Shown here: positions 11,974 to 24,287 of the stretch, in pieces
Position numbering within the stretch: the first letter of the stretch is position 1
Layout of the letters: each line of letters opens with the position of its first letter
From: Strongylocentrotus purpuratus
Lineage: Eukaryota > Echinodermata > Echinoidea > Camarodonta > Strongylocentrotidae
Direction: 5' to 3'
DNA length: 64,000 bases
NCBI RefSeq assembly: GCF_000002235.5
Contig: NW_022145533.1
Coordinates: forward strand, 1 to 64,000
Notes under the pieces: generated by a model
Seen by the model: the letters and a program-made list of their open reading frames with translations, nothing else
The model's database searches: none
Told to the model about the DNA's origin: nothing
Translations under genes and position numbers: made by a program

Positions 11974-13497
11974 AGATATCAGTCTAACCTACGTGTAGGA
12001 ATAACCAATGCCTGCAAAATATCTGTTGACAGAAGAAATTCAAGGATTTGATACTGATCGTAATGACTATATGACAATATCAAGGATAATAAGGAATGCT
12101 GTAACAGAGAAGAGAAGAGAATATTACAGAATCCTTGGTTGACCTACACACAGAGTGGTGAACAATATGACATTTAGAAACTAACTTTGTGATAAAGCGA
12201 TCATGGGAGTAAATCAAAACTAGTCTACATCATACCATTCTCATTAATCCCGTACAGACACATGACTAAAAGTAACGGAATCTGCGTCACTCCTACTCTG
12301 GTCAATATTCTTACGGACACTCCGAGTTCACTGATTGACCAAAGCGGGTATATTCTAGAGAAGCGAGGCAGTCTCACTTGCAAACTTGTAAAGGGTTACA
12401 TATTAACTATAGTCAGCAGCTGGGACCAGATTCCAGAGAGCCTACCCAACGACAGGGAGGGGGGATGGCGATAATTGGTGAGCATTGTTTTAGGAGAGGA
12501 CCCAGTTTGTGGTTTAATGGACGGGATGTGAGTCAGCCTGACGTGGCTTGGCAAATTACGGGGAAGGGGAAGGACTTAATACGCCTCATTCTTGTCTCCT
12601 TTACCCCTCTCTCTCCCCCTCTCTCCTTCTCTCGTGCCTTCTCTCCCTCTCTCTATGGCTCTCCTCTCAGGGAGCGCTGCAGATGAAAAGACGGAGGGGT
12701 ACCTCTGTTACCTCAATGGCCACAGAGGAAATTGGATCTGATGAGGCTACCCCTGGACCGAGCCGAGGAACAACACGCGCAGGAGAATCTGTACTCCGTC
12801 AGCGGGGACTTGCGAGTTAGGTCAGCTGGCGCTAAGTGACAACACATGGCTTCCGGGCAGTGATTGTTGCGGCTTCACTCTGCGAAAGAAATTGACAAAG
12901 GTCTTGTTTCTGTCGCAAGGTGTCCTTCAGAAAGATGTCGACCTGTTGAGAGAATTTCTTTTGATGGGCTCTGTACCAAAAGTCCCTACGGAAATTCTGC
13001 ACTTTTTCAGAGATCACCGTTGAAAATTGTCCTATCATCATTTACCCTAAATATTCAAAAGTAGAAAAATATAACACAGAAAATTCAGAATCGTCACTAT
13101 TTTATTATCAACATCAATTTCTTTACCAAATGGCATTTCTGTTTAAAAACAATTGTACTCTGTTACACCAATAGTTCAAAATCTGTCAATGCAAATTTAA
13201 ACACGTATTTCTGGTTATTACAAATCTTATCTTGCTGAAGGCCTGATTCCAAGATATTTTGTCTGACTTGCTTACCAATAACATTTTTATTAATTATGCA
13301 CCCCGATGATTATATTTTAATTGTAATCTAACTGCCGAACTTCAGCTAGGATAAAACTAACTCTCAAGGGAAATAATAATTTGGCTGTTAATTGTATTCC
13401 TAATGTAATCCCATGAAACTCTGAAACAGATTGGACACAAAATTACCAAACATGGACTTGCCTAAACTCTACAATACCTTCCATTTCTATATCAAAC
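11974..13497. other. Sequence without a recognised gene
   Basis: A CT-rich stretch at about 12598-12660 is followed by a possible splice acceptor (CTCCTCTCAG near 12669) and a GC-richer, partly open stretch to about 12850. No frame resembles a known protein, so no exon is called. Confidence 0.4.
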
Positions 13498-14180
13498 CAG
13501 GTGATGTAAATGGGTACCTGGCAGGAATTAATTCTTTGAAATGCTAGAGCGCCGCAATGGCAGCACAGCTAAAGCCGGGGTAATAATCTCCAAGTTCGGA
13601 AGCGCTTACACTCTTTTCACACTGGTTTTGCTTAATCCCGTACTTTGCTTAGCCCTGTACTATCCTTAACCCCGGACTATTTTTTTGGCTTTCACACACG
13701 CTGTTTTTAGTTCCGTACTAGCGCCGATTCCAGAATAATAAAATTCCTGCTGTTCTCACTGCATTTCGTTAACCCTGGATATCGTGTGTGTTATGATTGG
13801 ACATACTTCGCATCTGGCCAGCTGCGATACGCTCCATTGCGTAGCACCGGACTATTTTTCGTTTCTGTTCTCATTCATTTGCTTAGCACCGCAATTGCGG
13901 GGTTAGCAGGAGTTAGCACCACAATTGCGGAGTTAGCCCTGCTATTTTGCAGGGTTAGTTAACCCCGTACTATAGGTGGGGTTAGCCAACTTTAGCCCAC
14001 TTTGGTAAAAACCAGTCTGAACAGAAAGTGGAATAGGCTTATCCCCATACTATAGGTGGGGCTAAGACCCCCCCTTAACCCCACCTATAGTACGGGGTTA
14101 AGCAAAATATTGCCAGTGTGAAAACAGTATTAGTGATTCTAATAAGCGCTATATAAAAACTGAGTATTATTATTATTATG
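13498..14180 (+). mobile_element. SINE family A fragment interrupted by another element
   Basis: The left piece (13498-13613) begins at the CAGGTGATGTAAATGGGTACC part of SINE family A, so its tRNA head is missing. It continues through AAAGCCGGGGTAATAAT. The tail resumes at about 14125 with AATAAGCGCTATATAAAA and ATTATTATTATTATG. The two parts are separated by the 511-bp inverted-repeat element at 13614-14124, so the SINE is older than that insertion. Confidence 0.75.
13614..14124. mobile_element. 511-bp inverted-repeat element nested in a SINE
   Basis: The terminal inverted repeats read TTTTCACACTGG on the left and CCAGTGTGAAAA on the right. They extend inward to TTTTGCTTAA.CCCGTAC. The interior is packed with variants of TTAACCCCGTACTATAGGTG in both senses and of GCACC.CAATTGCGG.GTTAGC, so it can fold into several alternative hairpins. 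There is no coding capacity. No clear target duplication was identified. Confidence 0.75.
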
Positions 14181-14520
14181 AAGCCAAGGTCCGATCTGTA
14201 CCAGAAAGTCATCATAATAAAAGAAAGTATCATAATACTTTTCAAGACTTCAGAAAGATGTTACCAGTGGATTGACCAGAAATGGAAAGCGGGTCATGCA
14301 AATTGCTTTTGAAAACAAATGCACTGCCTATATTCCCATTCATAAAATTTGATCCAGATTCTATGTATCCTGTTAGTCATCTTTTAATCTCTCGCCATCT
14401 CCAGACAACGAAGTATCACAAAACTTCACTGCATTTCCCCCAGCCTGATGTTACCTGTTCACCTCAAAATGGAGGAAAGATGACTGTACAAGTTTCTGTA
14501 GGACTTTCCTAGTTCCAAAA

Positions 14521-14551
14521 TTCTCTCCCCCCCCCCCTCCCCCTCTTTCTT

Positions 14552-14593
<42 letters not shown>

Positions 14594-14945
14594 ATTCTCT
14601 GTCTCTTCTTCTCTCTCTTTCTCATTCTCTCAATCTTTCTCTTTATTCTGTGCCTTTTCTCTATCTCTCTTTGTCTCTCCATTTCTGTGTTTCACTCAAT
14701 GTCTGCCTCTCCTCAAAGCTCTGTCTTTATCTTTCTCTCCCCGTAAAAATTGTTTGCTCGTATCAGATCAGATACTGGCTGTATATCACTCTCTGTTGCT
14801 CTCTTTAACTCTAACTTCCTTCGTGTATATTTTTCTTTGTCTTTCATTTAATTCCCCTCTCTCTCTCTCCCTTGCCCTCCCTTCACACCTCCTCTCGTCC
14901 CCCAACGCCAAAGTTAGGCAGGGCCACCCTGGAAGGGGGAATTAA
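14521..14945 (+). repeat. CT-rich microsatellite tract
   Basis: A C run followed by (CT)n, with degenerate pyrimidine-rich sequence to about 14880. The open frame across it is a low-complexity artefact. Confidence 0.9.
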
Positions 14946-16036
14946 TTGGAAGCAATATAGAAAGTGAGAGAGGAAACAATAGCCCTACCCCAAAATCCTT
15001 CTGTTTCTGCTTTTCAAGTCCTTACAAACAGTAGCTTTGACAGTTCATTCCTCAATCAGAGAATGATCATTCTGATCGTACGAGCGATAAGACACTCTAA
15101 GTGACAGAGAGAGAAGTAAGATAAAGAGATTTGAAGTCTAGATGGCTATCAGTTATTCAGGTAGACATTTAATCTAATGCATTTGATTTAGAATTCAAAA
15201 TGGCAATCACCACACATAACCTTTAATTTTCCTCTCTTTTCATATCATTGGGGATGGGAGCTAGTTATGATGGTTGTTTCAGTAAGACCTTTCTTATATT
15301 TCTATAATTCAAAAGGGCAATTACCATGCGTAAGTCTCTCTCTCATTCTTCCCTTTACTTTTACTGGTTACAGAATTCACCCTATCAAGACTTCGTTCTT
15401 GTTTTTGAGAACCTGTCACTATTAATTATATCTCAACTTTAATTGTAATTTTCCCCCTGATCTCTAGGGGCCAAGGTTTCCCAACTCTTCTTTAATCTCT
15501 GGCCTTCTCTGACCCTCTGCCACTCTGCCAACCACTTTCACCACTGTCCAGCTCTGATTCCTGAGACTCAGACTAACAGTGGATTATCCAGATTAGATGT
15601 GGACGTAGCGCGAAAGGTCAATGTGGAGCTGTTCTGAAGGTCAAGCCCTAACCATGGAGTAACACTTTACTTCCATATTGAAAGACCGTGCAGAATAGAA
15701 GCCAAAGACAAATACAAAATGTGTCTATTTACCATTTAAATTTATGACTGTGAGAATCTCCATTCACATTTCTTGAGAGTCCTTCCTGCTATTACACATA
15801 ACTACCTCAAAAACAACGGAAGTGAGGTTTTCATAATCACATTCAATGAAAAAAATGTTGATCCTCTAAACAGTAAGTAAAGATTAAATTTTGAGGAACA
15901 CATGCAAGGATGGTCAAAGGATGGCCATAAATGGGGCATCAATTTTATGCCTGTTTTCCATTTGTTTTCTCTCATTCGTAACATTTGCTAATAGCCAAAA
16001 TGGCATTTACACCATTTCATATGTACACGTCTATTA
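14946..16036. other. Noncoding sequence; faint echo of the 16.6-kb exon
   Basis: No gene is recognised. At about 15592-15606 the string TTAGATGTGGACGT matches part of the minus-strand exon at 16603-16620, with further loose similarity around it (CAGATT/CAGGTT before it, AGGTCAATG after it). This may be a decayed partial duplicate or chance. Confidence 0.4.
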
Positions 16037-16429
16037 CTTAAAGGGATCAGGTAACTTTGTTTCAGATTCTGAAACAAAATCCTGGATTTAGCTCATGCTG
16101 CAATGATAATTATATACCTTTACATGTAGGTCGATCAGGAACTCCACGACTTTTACAAGCCGATCGCCTGTCTCATTATCAAGATATTTATGATTGGAAA
16201 TAAAAAATCAAATTGTGCGTTTGCCAAACAGTTTTTATAACACAACAGTCTATTGGGGAAAACGAGTATGGTAACACCGGTCACTCAAAAATGTTTACTT
16301 TTTTTGAGGCACTTCTTGATAATTTTAAAGCACAATTTTTTAGGGCTTCAATATTACACCATATCACAGACACTGGTAGCACGTAGGGCCATGCATCTCA
16401 GATTGAACATTGTTAAACAATGCCTTTAA
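16037..16429 (+). mobile_element. TTAA-flanked MITE, AGGGATC family, copy A
   Basis: A ~390-bp element bounded by TTAA (16038-16041 and 16426-16429). Its left end reads TTAAAGGGATCAGGTAACTT and the right end is a diverged complement. It shares its whole length with the copy at 57991 and most of its length with 40372. Landmark internal strings are AAGCCGATCGCCTGTCT and TCTATTGGGGAAAACGAGTA. TTAA target sites are used by piggyBac and Kolobok transposons. There is no coding capacity. Confidence 0.85.
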
Positions 16430-16489
16430 TGCCCTTTTCGGCCCTCAACAGATGGTAAATTCACATTTTAAAGATGAATTTCTTTTTAC

Positions 16490-16776
16490 CTGTGACTCAG
16501 CATCACCATCTAACTCCAGCCTTCTCCCTGCATCCCCTCCTCCTGCCTGGCTTCCGCGGACACGCTTGATGCTGTCCTCCGTCATCTCCGAGGTGTCATC
16601 CAGGTTAGATGTGGACGTGGTCATCGTCATGGGAGTCGAGGTCAATGACCTCCTTATCATGCTGGACCCCGTCGTCCCTCCTGTGTTGGACGTGAACAGC
16701 ATCTGGTCGGAGCTGGCCATGACTGTGTTGATCGTTACCTTGCTTGCGTTTTTTGTTGAGTCCGGTTTGGGGTAAC
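16490..16776 (-). CDS. Internal exon of an unidentified gene
   Basis: On the minus strand a 287-nt stretch is open in one frame between a plausible acceptor (CCATCTATCAG just above 16776) and a strong donor (CACAG|GTAAAAAG below 16490). The exon would start one base into a codon and end on a codon boundary. Its ~95 residues begin GYPKPDSTKNASKVTINTV and end GDAESQ. They are rich in Ser/Thr (SLTSTPMTMTTSTSNLDDTS), then basic (DSIKRVRG), then acidic, which suggests a disordered region of a regulatory protein. A second frame is open over part of the interval (to a stop near 16605) and cannot be excluded. No other exon of this gene was identified, and I do not recognise the family. Confidence 0.5.
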
Positions 16777-16928
16777 CTGATAGATGGAAATTCAAAAACG
16801 AGTAAAATTATGAGTTGACTCAACATACTGGTATATTTTTCTGTTTGAATTTACTGGAATATGTAAGTGACCTTCCATTTAACTATGGAATTAATTTTGT
16901 AACAAGGATGCTATAAATGTTTTAACCC

Positions 16929-16959
<31 letters not shown>

Positions 16960-19372
16960 CCTACCTCCCTCTTTGTCTTTTATCATCATGATATACTATT
17001 TATTTTCAAACATGTATTGTTAAGCTCCTTTATACTGGAAGACCTTTCACACCTAACAAAAATTAAACATAAACATATATGTATATGATGCGACTTTTGA
17101 AAGTTTATTGATTGAAATATGTTGGCATTTTGGTGGCATGGAAAGTTTTAACATGCATGGGGTTTGAACCTGCTGCCTTTCAATAAAGTCAGCTGCTCTT
17201 TCTAACCAAACCATAGTGCCTTGTCTGAAGAATCAGAGTCCCGATGAGTCAGCAGCTAATAAACCAGGATAATGATTTGAATCTCCTGCTGGGCCGGTCT
17301 GGGCTGTTTTCCCCAGGTATACCCTACAGTGCGACAGGTGGGAGATCCAGGGAGATTTGTTAGAAGATTAGCCAGGGTAGTTACGTAAAACAGATGTAAA
17401 ACACACGAGGATCAGAGCGTGGATTGCTAGACTTGCAGGAGCCAAGCTGCTGCAAGCTGGGGCATCAAGTTGCGCTGCGAGTTTGCAGAATAAAGCTTGG
17501 TTCAACTAGCTTTACGAGACGTGAAAGAGTATCAAGCTTTTATTTATTGTGGTTTTAGAACAGAGTTGTGGTTGAAGGATTTGGTACAGTTGCTTGATAT
17601 CTTGCGTATGGTGTAGCATAATTCTGTTACTCTCTATCTCTTTGTTTTTTATACCTTTGATATTTTTATATTTAACTGCTCACTTTCTCTCTCGCTCTCC
17701 CTCTCTCCCTCTCTTTTTCTCTTTCCTCCTCTCTTTTTCTCTCTCAAAGCACTTATAAATGACTATCATACCAACAACTCTAATAACAATATACTGACCA
17801 TCACTTAACCAAAAAATAAAAGGAAATCTGGCATAGTTACTGCATGTCATGACGAAACTGCATGAATGGAGATACAAAATGCACCTTTTTATACAAGTTT
17901 TGTGGGCTGGTGCATTGCTTCCTGCAAAAGTGAAAAGGATAATGCAACCAGCACCGGCCAGGTCCTCAAACTCTTAATTTTGCCGTTTTTAAATCTAAAC
18001 TGACAACATCCCAGGCGACCGGAGAAGCCTAAAAGTAGAGGAACTCTGTTGAATTTGTTAAAGATGATCAGCCAAAGCTGGTTGTGATTTTGCCTTCCCC
18101 TTCCTGCGTTTCCCTATTCTGTACCGAGTGACGAAAAAGACAAAAGAGACGAAGGGGGCTAATTGTCTCTCTCTGGTCGGGGCTTGATGCGATTTCCTGC
18201 TAATCCTCGTGGCGATGCCAGACAAACGCGAGCAAGGGTTGCGTGTCAGCCTTAACAATGAGATGCCAGGTCCAATGACGGGGGCATCGGGGTGACGTCT
18301 ACGCACCCCTTAATCAGCGCTCCCTGGATGCCAGCCCGCTTGTTAGCAACATCACGCTAATCTCTGTCAGGAAGGAGCAGAGTGGATGCAACCAGGACAG
18401 AGAGCAAACAACATTTAGCTCGTACTAAAAGAGAATAAAAGCAGAGTATCCATAGGATGTATCCTAATCAAGTTCAGGTGAAATTTTTCAGTCAAAGTTT
18501 CCTCATCAACAATGATAGAAATAAACTCCTAGCAAGAAAAAAAAAGAGTTCCAAGTTTGAAGACAATATTACAAAGATTCTGTGTGTTTGATGAAAGGTA
18601 CAGACAAAATGTGTCTGACATACTGGTAGCCAACACAGCCATAGGTTCCAAACTTCATTTCCTATATTTTCTCTTATAATGCAACACGCAAAAGTTGGAG
18701 TTCATCTAGGTCATGATAGGAGCAATATCACCCTTCCACCCCCCCCCTACATCCCCTCCCCTACTCATCCCCTCCCCCTCCCATCCCCTCCTCCCTCCTA
18801 TCCCCCCCCCCCCTCCAATCCCCTTTAAATACATTACAAAGGAAGAAAGTGTATAATAACGTTTATGACAAACTTTTAAAAATGCCATAAAAAGGGGCAA
18901 AACTGTACTATACAATTTATCATAATAAAAAACACTACACATGTTCCATTTATATGAAATAAGATAATTTTCACAACCTGCAATGGAGGACATTTATACA
19001 GCATCTAACTGAAACAAATATCATAACAAATTATGAAAAATGGAATGATCACACCATCTTTCGAGAGCCAGGAGAGTGTTCTCTCTTTTAAAAAAGCATT
19101 AAAAAATTGTATGTAACAAAAATGACATACCGGTTCATGCAAATACATGTATATGTTTGCGATGGATCATTTTCTTTATTAACTGTTGCTAGGTAGGACA
19201 AACAATATGGCGTGTCGAACCTAACAACTCGTAATGTATGTAATTCACATTCTGACTATTGAAATACAATTATTTGTAACAGGTGAATGAAATAATTTGT
19301 AACGTGGCACTTAACAAAGATTTGTGTATTAAATTTGATTACATTATGAGAATGACCTATAGACCCGTTTAG
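16777..19372. other. Sequence with microsatellites, a SINE head and no firm gene
   Basis: This stretch holds C runs with CT repeats (about 16925-16960), a CT-rich block (17690-17745) and long C-rich runs (18735-18815). The GC-richer stretch 18058-18360 has an 82-codon minus-strand open frame with no recognisable motif. It may be a conserved noncoding segment or an unidentified exon. Confidence 0.4.
17150..17222 (-). mobile_element. tRNA-like SINE head
   Basis: On the minus strand TTGGTTAGAAAGAGCAGCTG resembles a box A region. GGTTCAAACCCC (around 17160-17171) fits the box B consensus GGTTCRANNCC. Acceptor-stem pairing is poor, so this is a tRNA-derived repeat rather than a tRNA gene. The body family was not resolved. 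Confidence 0.45.
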
Positions 19373-20034
19373 TAAAGCTATGGTCACATCTCAGAGCGTA
19401 GCCTGCTCGGTCGCAGCTGGAATTTAGGCATCGCCTAACAATTTTTGGAGATGTCAAGCAGGTTGTAGAGCAACAGCGATGCCTGGGCGGTGCCCTGTCG
19501 ATTTCCCGTCGGCCGTTGGTCGATTTCCCGACAGTCGCCGGTCAATTTGAGGTAAAAACTGGGCGAAATCGGGGAGCTTCTCAGGGCGTCGTCCCGGCAG
19601 TGACCTACCGATGACCCATCGATTCCTCGAGCGGTCACCCACCGACCACTGGCTGATTTTAAAGAAATTGCCAGGCGGCCGGCCGGTGATCGGCGGGGCT
19701 CCAAAATACGCTCGGTGCCAGGCAACGACCTAATCAAGCATTTGCCGTCGAGCGATTTAGGTCAAAAAAGCCGCTAGATCAAAGGCTGCCGGCCGATTTT
19801 GGACTCGCCGCACAGTGACCGACTGATCTCCCAGCGGCGACCGGGCGGTGACTGCTTGGCAGCCTTTGACCAAGCGGCTTCGATTTTTTACCTAAATTGC
19901 TCGACGACGAACGCTCGATTAGGTCGGTGCCCGGGTGTAATTGGTTAAAAACTCGCGGCCCGGGTGTAATTGGTTCAAAACTCGCCGCCCGGCCGCCGAG
20001 CTGGCTACTTTTGGGTGTTGTAAACATAGCTTTA
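19373..20034. mobile_element. 662-bp GC-rich non-autonomous DNA transposon
   Basis: The ends are short inverted repeats, TAAAGCTATGGTCAC on the left and GTAAACATAGCTTTA on the right, embedded in AT-rich flanks. The interior is strikingly GC-rich. It has a self-complementary core (ATCAAAGGCTGCC against GGCAGCCTTTGAC; GTCGAGCGATTTAGGT against ACCTAAATTGCTCGACG). It also holds a tandem ~28-bp duplication CCCGGGTGTAATTGGTT.AAA around 19928-19985. Open frames in it carry no recognised domain. It is interpreted as a MITE-like element of undetermined superfamily. Confidence 0.7.
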
Positions 20035-20845
20035 TATGTATTCCAGTTTATGCATGTTTTTCTACTGAATCCTTACTACCAATCGTTTTATTCACCTGCT
20101 CTGCATAATGGCATTTCTATTGACTGTTGCTTTGTATGGCAATCAGCTGGCAAGCTTTTTAGTTGACAAGAGACCCTCTTCTTTAAAAAAATGCGTGAGA
20201 TTAGTACACAGGTCCTTTTGAATGATAAATCATAAGGACTTTAAAAATCATACAAAAGCATTTAAACGATTAGCTGCAGTAAATTAGAGATTTCCTCGCC
20301 TCTTTTTTTTTCTAGAGTTCTTTTGAGCTTGCCAGAGCAATTTCCACAGGTAAAGTTGATCCATCCCATTTAAATCTACATCAAGTTCATTAACTCACTC
20401 CAATCCTCCATACACATTGTAGAAGGCAACACAATTTTTTTTCTATATTTCTGTTTGATTAAGGTGCATGCTCCTAATCTTTTTGTGATATCCATCACTA
20501 AATTATCAGATTTCAAAGCCAACATTCACCTACATGTAACTCTAATTATATCAAGAGAAGGCACTTCTTTCCTGAAGAACATATTCTCTAAGGTTGAAAT
20601 TTCATAGAATATGGTTCAATGGAATACAATTAGGGTCTTGCGCTGATGGATTGTTTCTCTCCTTGCTCGTATGAACAGGATGTGTTGATTTCCTGCAGAA
20701 CTCCTGCATGAATCAGCCTCTTCCAAGCACCCTACATGGACACAGATCAACAGGGTTTCACACTACGTTTTGTTGGCTAGCTAAGCTCAGGTACGCCACA
20801 TTCACTAGTTAGACACTGCTAGGAGAGATTCACCATCATTTTGAT
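20035..20845. other. Noncoding sequence
   Basis: No gene or repeat is recognised in this stretch. Confidence 0.5.
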
Positions 20846-21046
20846 TTAAAGCCCATCTGTACTAGTGTACACGAGGGATCAGACCACCCTGCAAGGTCAC
20901 ATGACAGGTGGTTATCTCATCAAATCAGCTCTCAATGAACATAAGAAAAAGAGGATCATGGGGGACCAATTATGGTCACTGATTAGGCATTGTTTGATAT
21001 ATAGAGGGCGCAATTAGTAGCTACAAGTAGTGCAGTCCTGCTTTAA
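20846..21046 (+). mobile_element. TTAA-flanked ~200-bp MITE, copy 1
   Basis: Bounded by TTAA at 20846-20849 and 21043-21046, with ends TTAAAGCCCATCTGTACTAG and TAGTGCAGTCCTGCTTTAA. The interior (GGTGGTTATCTCATCAAATC, GGATCATGGGGGACCAAT) recurs in inverted orientation at 55906-56118. There is no coding capacity. Confidence 0.8.
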
Positions 21047-24000
21047 GGGATCATTCAAATTATCTTATAAAAATCACAAGGGCCTCCCAGGCTCCTACTG
21101 TATTCTTAATAGAGCAGCAAAATATAAAATCAATAATAATGTGAACTTTGGCACACATAATTTGAATTGTTTGACATCTGCAACTGCAACAATTGTCCCA
21201 TGGTAAATTTCCTACACTAACAGAATCTGAATTTCAACCTTGAAGTTCGTCCTAACCATCAAAAGAAATAAGCCCAAAGCAAATGTCAGGTCAACAAAAT
21301 TTGGAAGAAGAAGGAGCACAATTGCAAGGTCTAGACAACTGGGATAAAAAAAAAAATGTGAGAATATAAGATCAGCGCCAGCTTCTCAGAATCAAAGCTT
21401 GTTTTTACATTAATGAGAAACCTTAGCAACACATGAATTTGTTAGAATTGATACATGCTAAAGTCTGTATACTATTCTTCGAAGGTCAATATCTGTCTTG
21501 CTACTTCAGTGCAAGATATGTATGCAACATTTAGCATTGTTTTCTAATATTTTGTTTTTCCTTCTTCCGCCTTTGTTGTTGTTGCTTGTTTTGGGACAAG
21601 GCTAGGGGCTTTAGAGGTTGGTGCACCTATTAAAATGAACAATGCTTGCCAAGTCATGAAAGCTAGATTAGTGAATTCAATCAAAATTGTTATCTTTCAC
21701 TGGCAAGGGTGAATATGTATACATGCCAATTTAGGAGAACAGATTGGTTCTTTATATATTCCTCTGGCACTACAGCTAAGTGCTAAAACATGGTTTCCTG
21801 GGGACAATTTTAAAATCCATATTCTATCAAAAGCACTGAAGTGCAAACATTAAGATATACCGGTAAGCTCATTCACATAATTTGGAACAAAGGTTTCGAG
21901 TCACAATACCGGTAGCTAGTTGTGAGTTAGTCTTCCAATGGTGAAAGTTTATAGAGATAATAAAATGGACTAATGCGTTCAAAATGTTAAGACTCCTCAA
22001 AATTAACCACAAGCTTGCGAGAGACTTTTCTGACATTTAAAATTACTTAAAGCTAGCCTAAGAGAACCCATTTCGAATGGCGCTATAGAGAAGATATCAT
22101 GAAGAGTAAATAATTCATTGCTACAGCTTCTGAAGAGAAACATTGGTTTAAAAAATGTTCAATTAAAGGTAACATGTCCCACTTGCAGGCCAAACAAATG
22201 AAAAGGTTAAATTCCAACAGCATTTGAAAGATAATACTAATTTAGAACTTCCCTAAAAAAAGGGGGGCTTGAAAATGTCTTTAAGTGGGAAAATAACGAC
22301 TGTTAGTTGTCAAATCGACTTAAGTACTACCAAGTCAGTAAGTAATTTTCTGATTTTCAGACCATTGTACCGAATGGTTGTACGTTTTGTGCTGCACAAA
22401 GATTCAATCAGTTTGATTTTGGCCATTACAAAGGGTTTCCTTGCATAATTTGAATATTAGGACACTGCTAACGCTTAAATTTCACAGATAGACATACAGT
22501 ACATCACATATAATTCCTGCAAAGAATTCGATGTTGGCTGCAAAAGGGACATAGTACCGTATCTTTAAACAAAGATTCATAAAAGTCAATTGCAGTGTAT
22601 GAGAATATAATAACCTGTTCACACAAATCTAGATAAATTGGCAAAGCACATTCACACGTACAGCATGGAGTACTGAACAAGGTGAGCGCCGGAGTGGTGA
22701 CTGGGTTCTCCCTCCCAGGGTAGCCTCTTAGAGCTGAGTCATGTTTGTATGATGCTTCCCTCAATCCACGAGGACTCATCGATCACTCATTCTTCGTCTC
22801 ACCTTCCATGCGGTGTACACATGGAAAGGAAGAGGTGTAAGAACAGCATGTTCAACAGGTAGTAGGAGTAGTAGGGGCTGGTAAATCATGTAAGCTAGAT
22901 GTATAAGAACACAGCTGACCTGTGATTCTGTGAGAAGTTCAAATTAACCATGATTTGAGATGCTCTTTGATCGATATGAGCTTGAGAGGGAATGTGCCTA
23001 GCTTACCAAGAGTGCATATGTTTAATGCACTGTGTGGCATAGTCTAGCTTCAAGGCAAACAATCTAGTTTTTCTTTATATGCTCCCGTTCAGCACATTCA
23101 ATGCCTCCTCTCCGATAGCCTTCCGTCAAAGACTGACAGAAGGCCAGAGTTAAACCGGACAAGACCTTTTACATGCACCTTATATATAGTACACAGTATG
23201 CACGCTGCACCTGTACTCAGCGACCCACACACACTGAGTCACTAATCTGCAAGAATCTAAAAACCTGAAGAGGGCAGATGTAACCCAAAGAAGATGAAGA
23301 AGAAGAAGAAAAATAACGATGATTAGTTTTTCTCTATCAAAATCAACAAAAATCTTGCATTCACTTAACTCTGTTAATCAGTGAAATCTTTGATCTACAG
23401 ATGAATATTTGGCCCTTTCTTACATATCTTTGAAATTTGTCCTGTATTACACTTTTGATTTTAAAAAAAAAGAATCGTTGTAGAACTGTATAATAACAAT
23501 ATTTTCTCCAGCTGTGAGAGTGTTCTTCTTTCTCATCATCAAATTCTGGACATCAATCATCCAAAAAAGATACAAAAGTATTTACTATAATTGCCTTAAT
23601 ATATCAGGGTCTAGAAGAGGAGGCTAGCACCCAGGTTGCCTTTCAAGTAAGCAGCGATGTCGATCACTACCTGAAAGACTTCATCTGGTGGATCTACAGA
23701 AATTCATGTCATCAATGTGGAGCTCCATAATCACCAGAGATAACAAAATTTATTGTATTCTAGGATTTACTTTTTGTTTTAAATACTAGAAGAAAAGAAA
23801 TAATTCAGCTCCACAGATTAGTAGGGGCATAGCTTACCCTTGATTCCTCCTCCATCCCTCCAAACCCAACTCCAAGAATGACTGCCCGTTCCCTCTTGTT
23901 TGAGATGACATTTATATTTTCTTCTTCTTTTTTTCTTTGCAGAGAATTATGTAGTAAAAAAAAAGTAATTAAGGAGACACAAGTTTTATTGTCAGTTGTT

Positions 24001-24287
24001 TTTCTTCAGAATCCCTGTTTCCATTGTCTACACCATCATTCTTATTGGACAATACTTGTTTTTGTCTTTGTGCTGGGGAAGATTTTTATTTTTAAACCAC
24101 TTACTGACTCATCCATTTTTATCTTGCAAATCTACTTCAATCAAAACAATTAGTACTCAAAACCCCCTTCTTCCAAGAAACAACAAACAACTTATGATGA
24201 AATTACAACCCAAAATAGCACTGAATCGACAAACCCTCCATCCCCTATTGTCAATATGTATACTGCTTGTCATACATGCAACAAACA
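21047..24287. other. Noncoding sequence
   Basis: No exon could be supported. Perfect TACCGGTA palindromes occur at 21858 and 21907. A TATA-like TTATATATAG lies near 23180 with no recognisable gene beside it. Confidence 0.5.

Noticed and set aside
12685-12850. Possible exon after a CT-rich tract
   Set aside because: Several frames are partly open and none resembles a known protein; no donor could be chosen with confidence.
14550-14945. 131-codon Ser/Leu-rich open frame
   Set aside because: Low-complexity CT repeat without codon structure or motif.
18058-18306. 82-codon minus-strand open frame in GC-richer DNA
   Set aside because: No motif, no splice support and basic low-information composition.
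19435-20166. Open frames in the GC-rich block
   Set aside because: They lie inside or overlap an inverted-repeat transposon-like element and show no domain.
22504-22779. 91-codon minus-strand open frame containing several cysteines
   Set aside because: The cysteine spacing fits no domain I recognise and there is no splice or start support.
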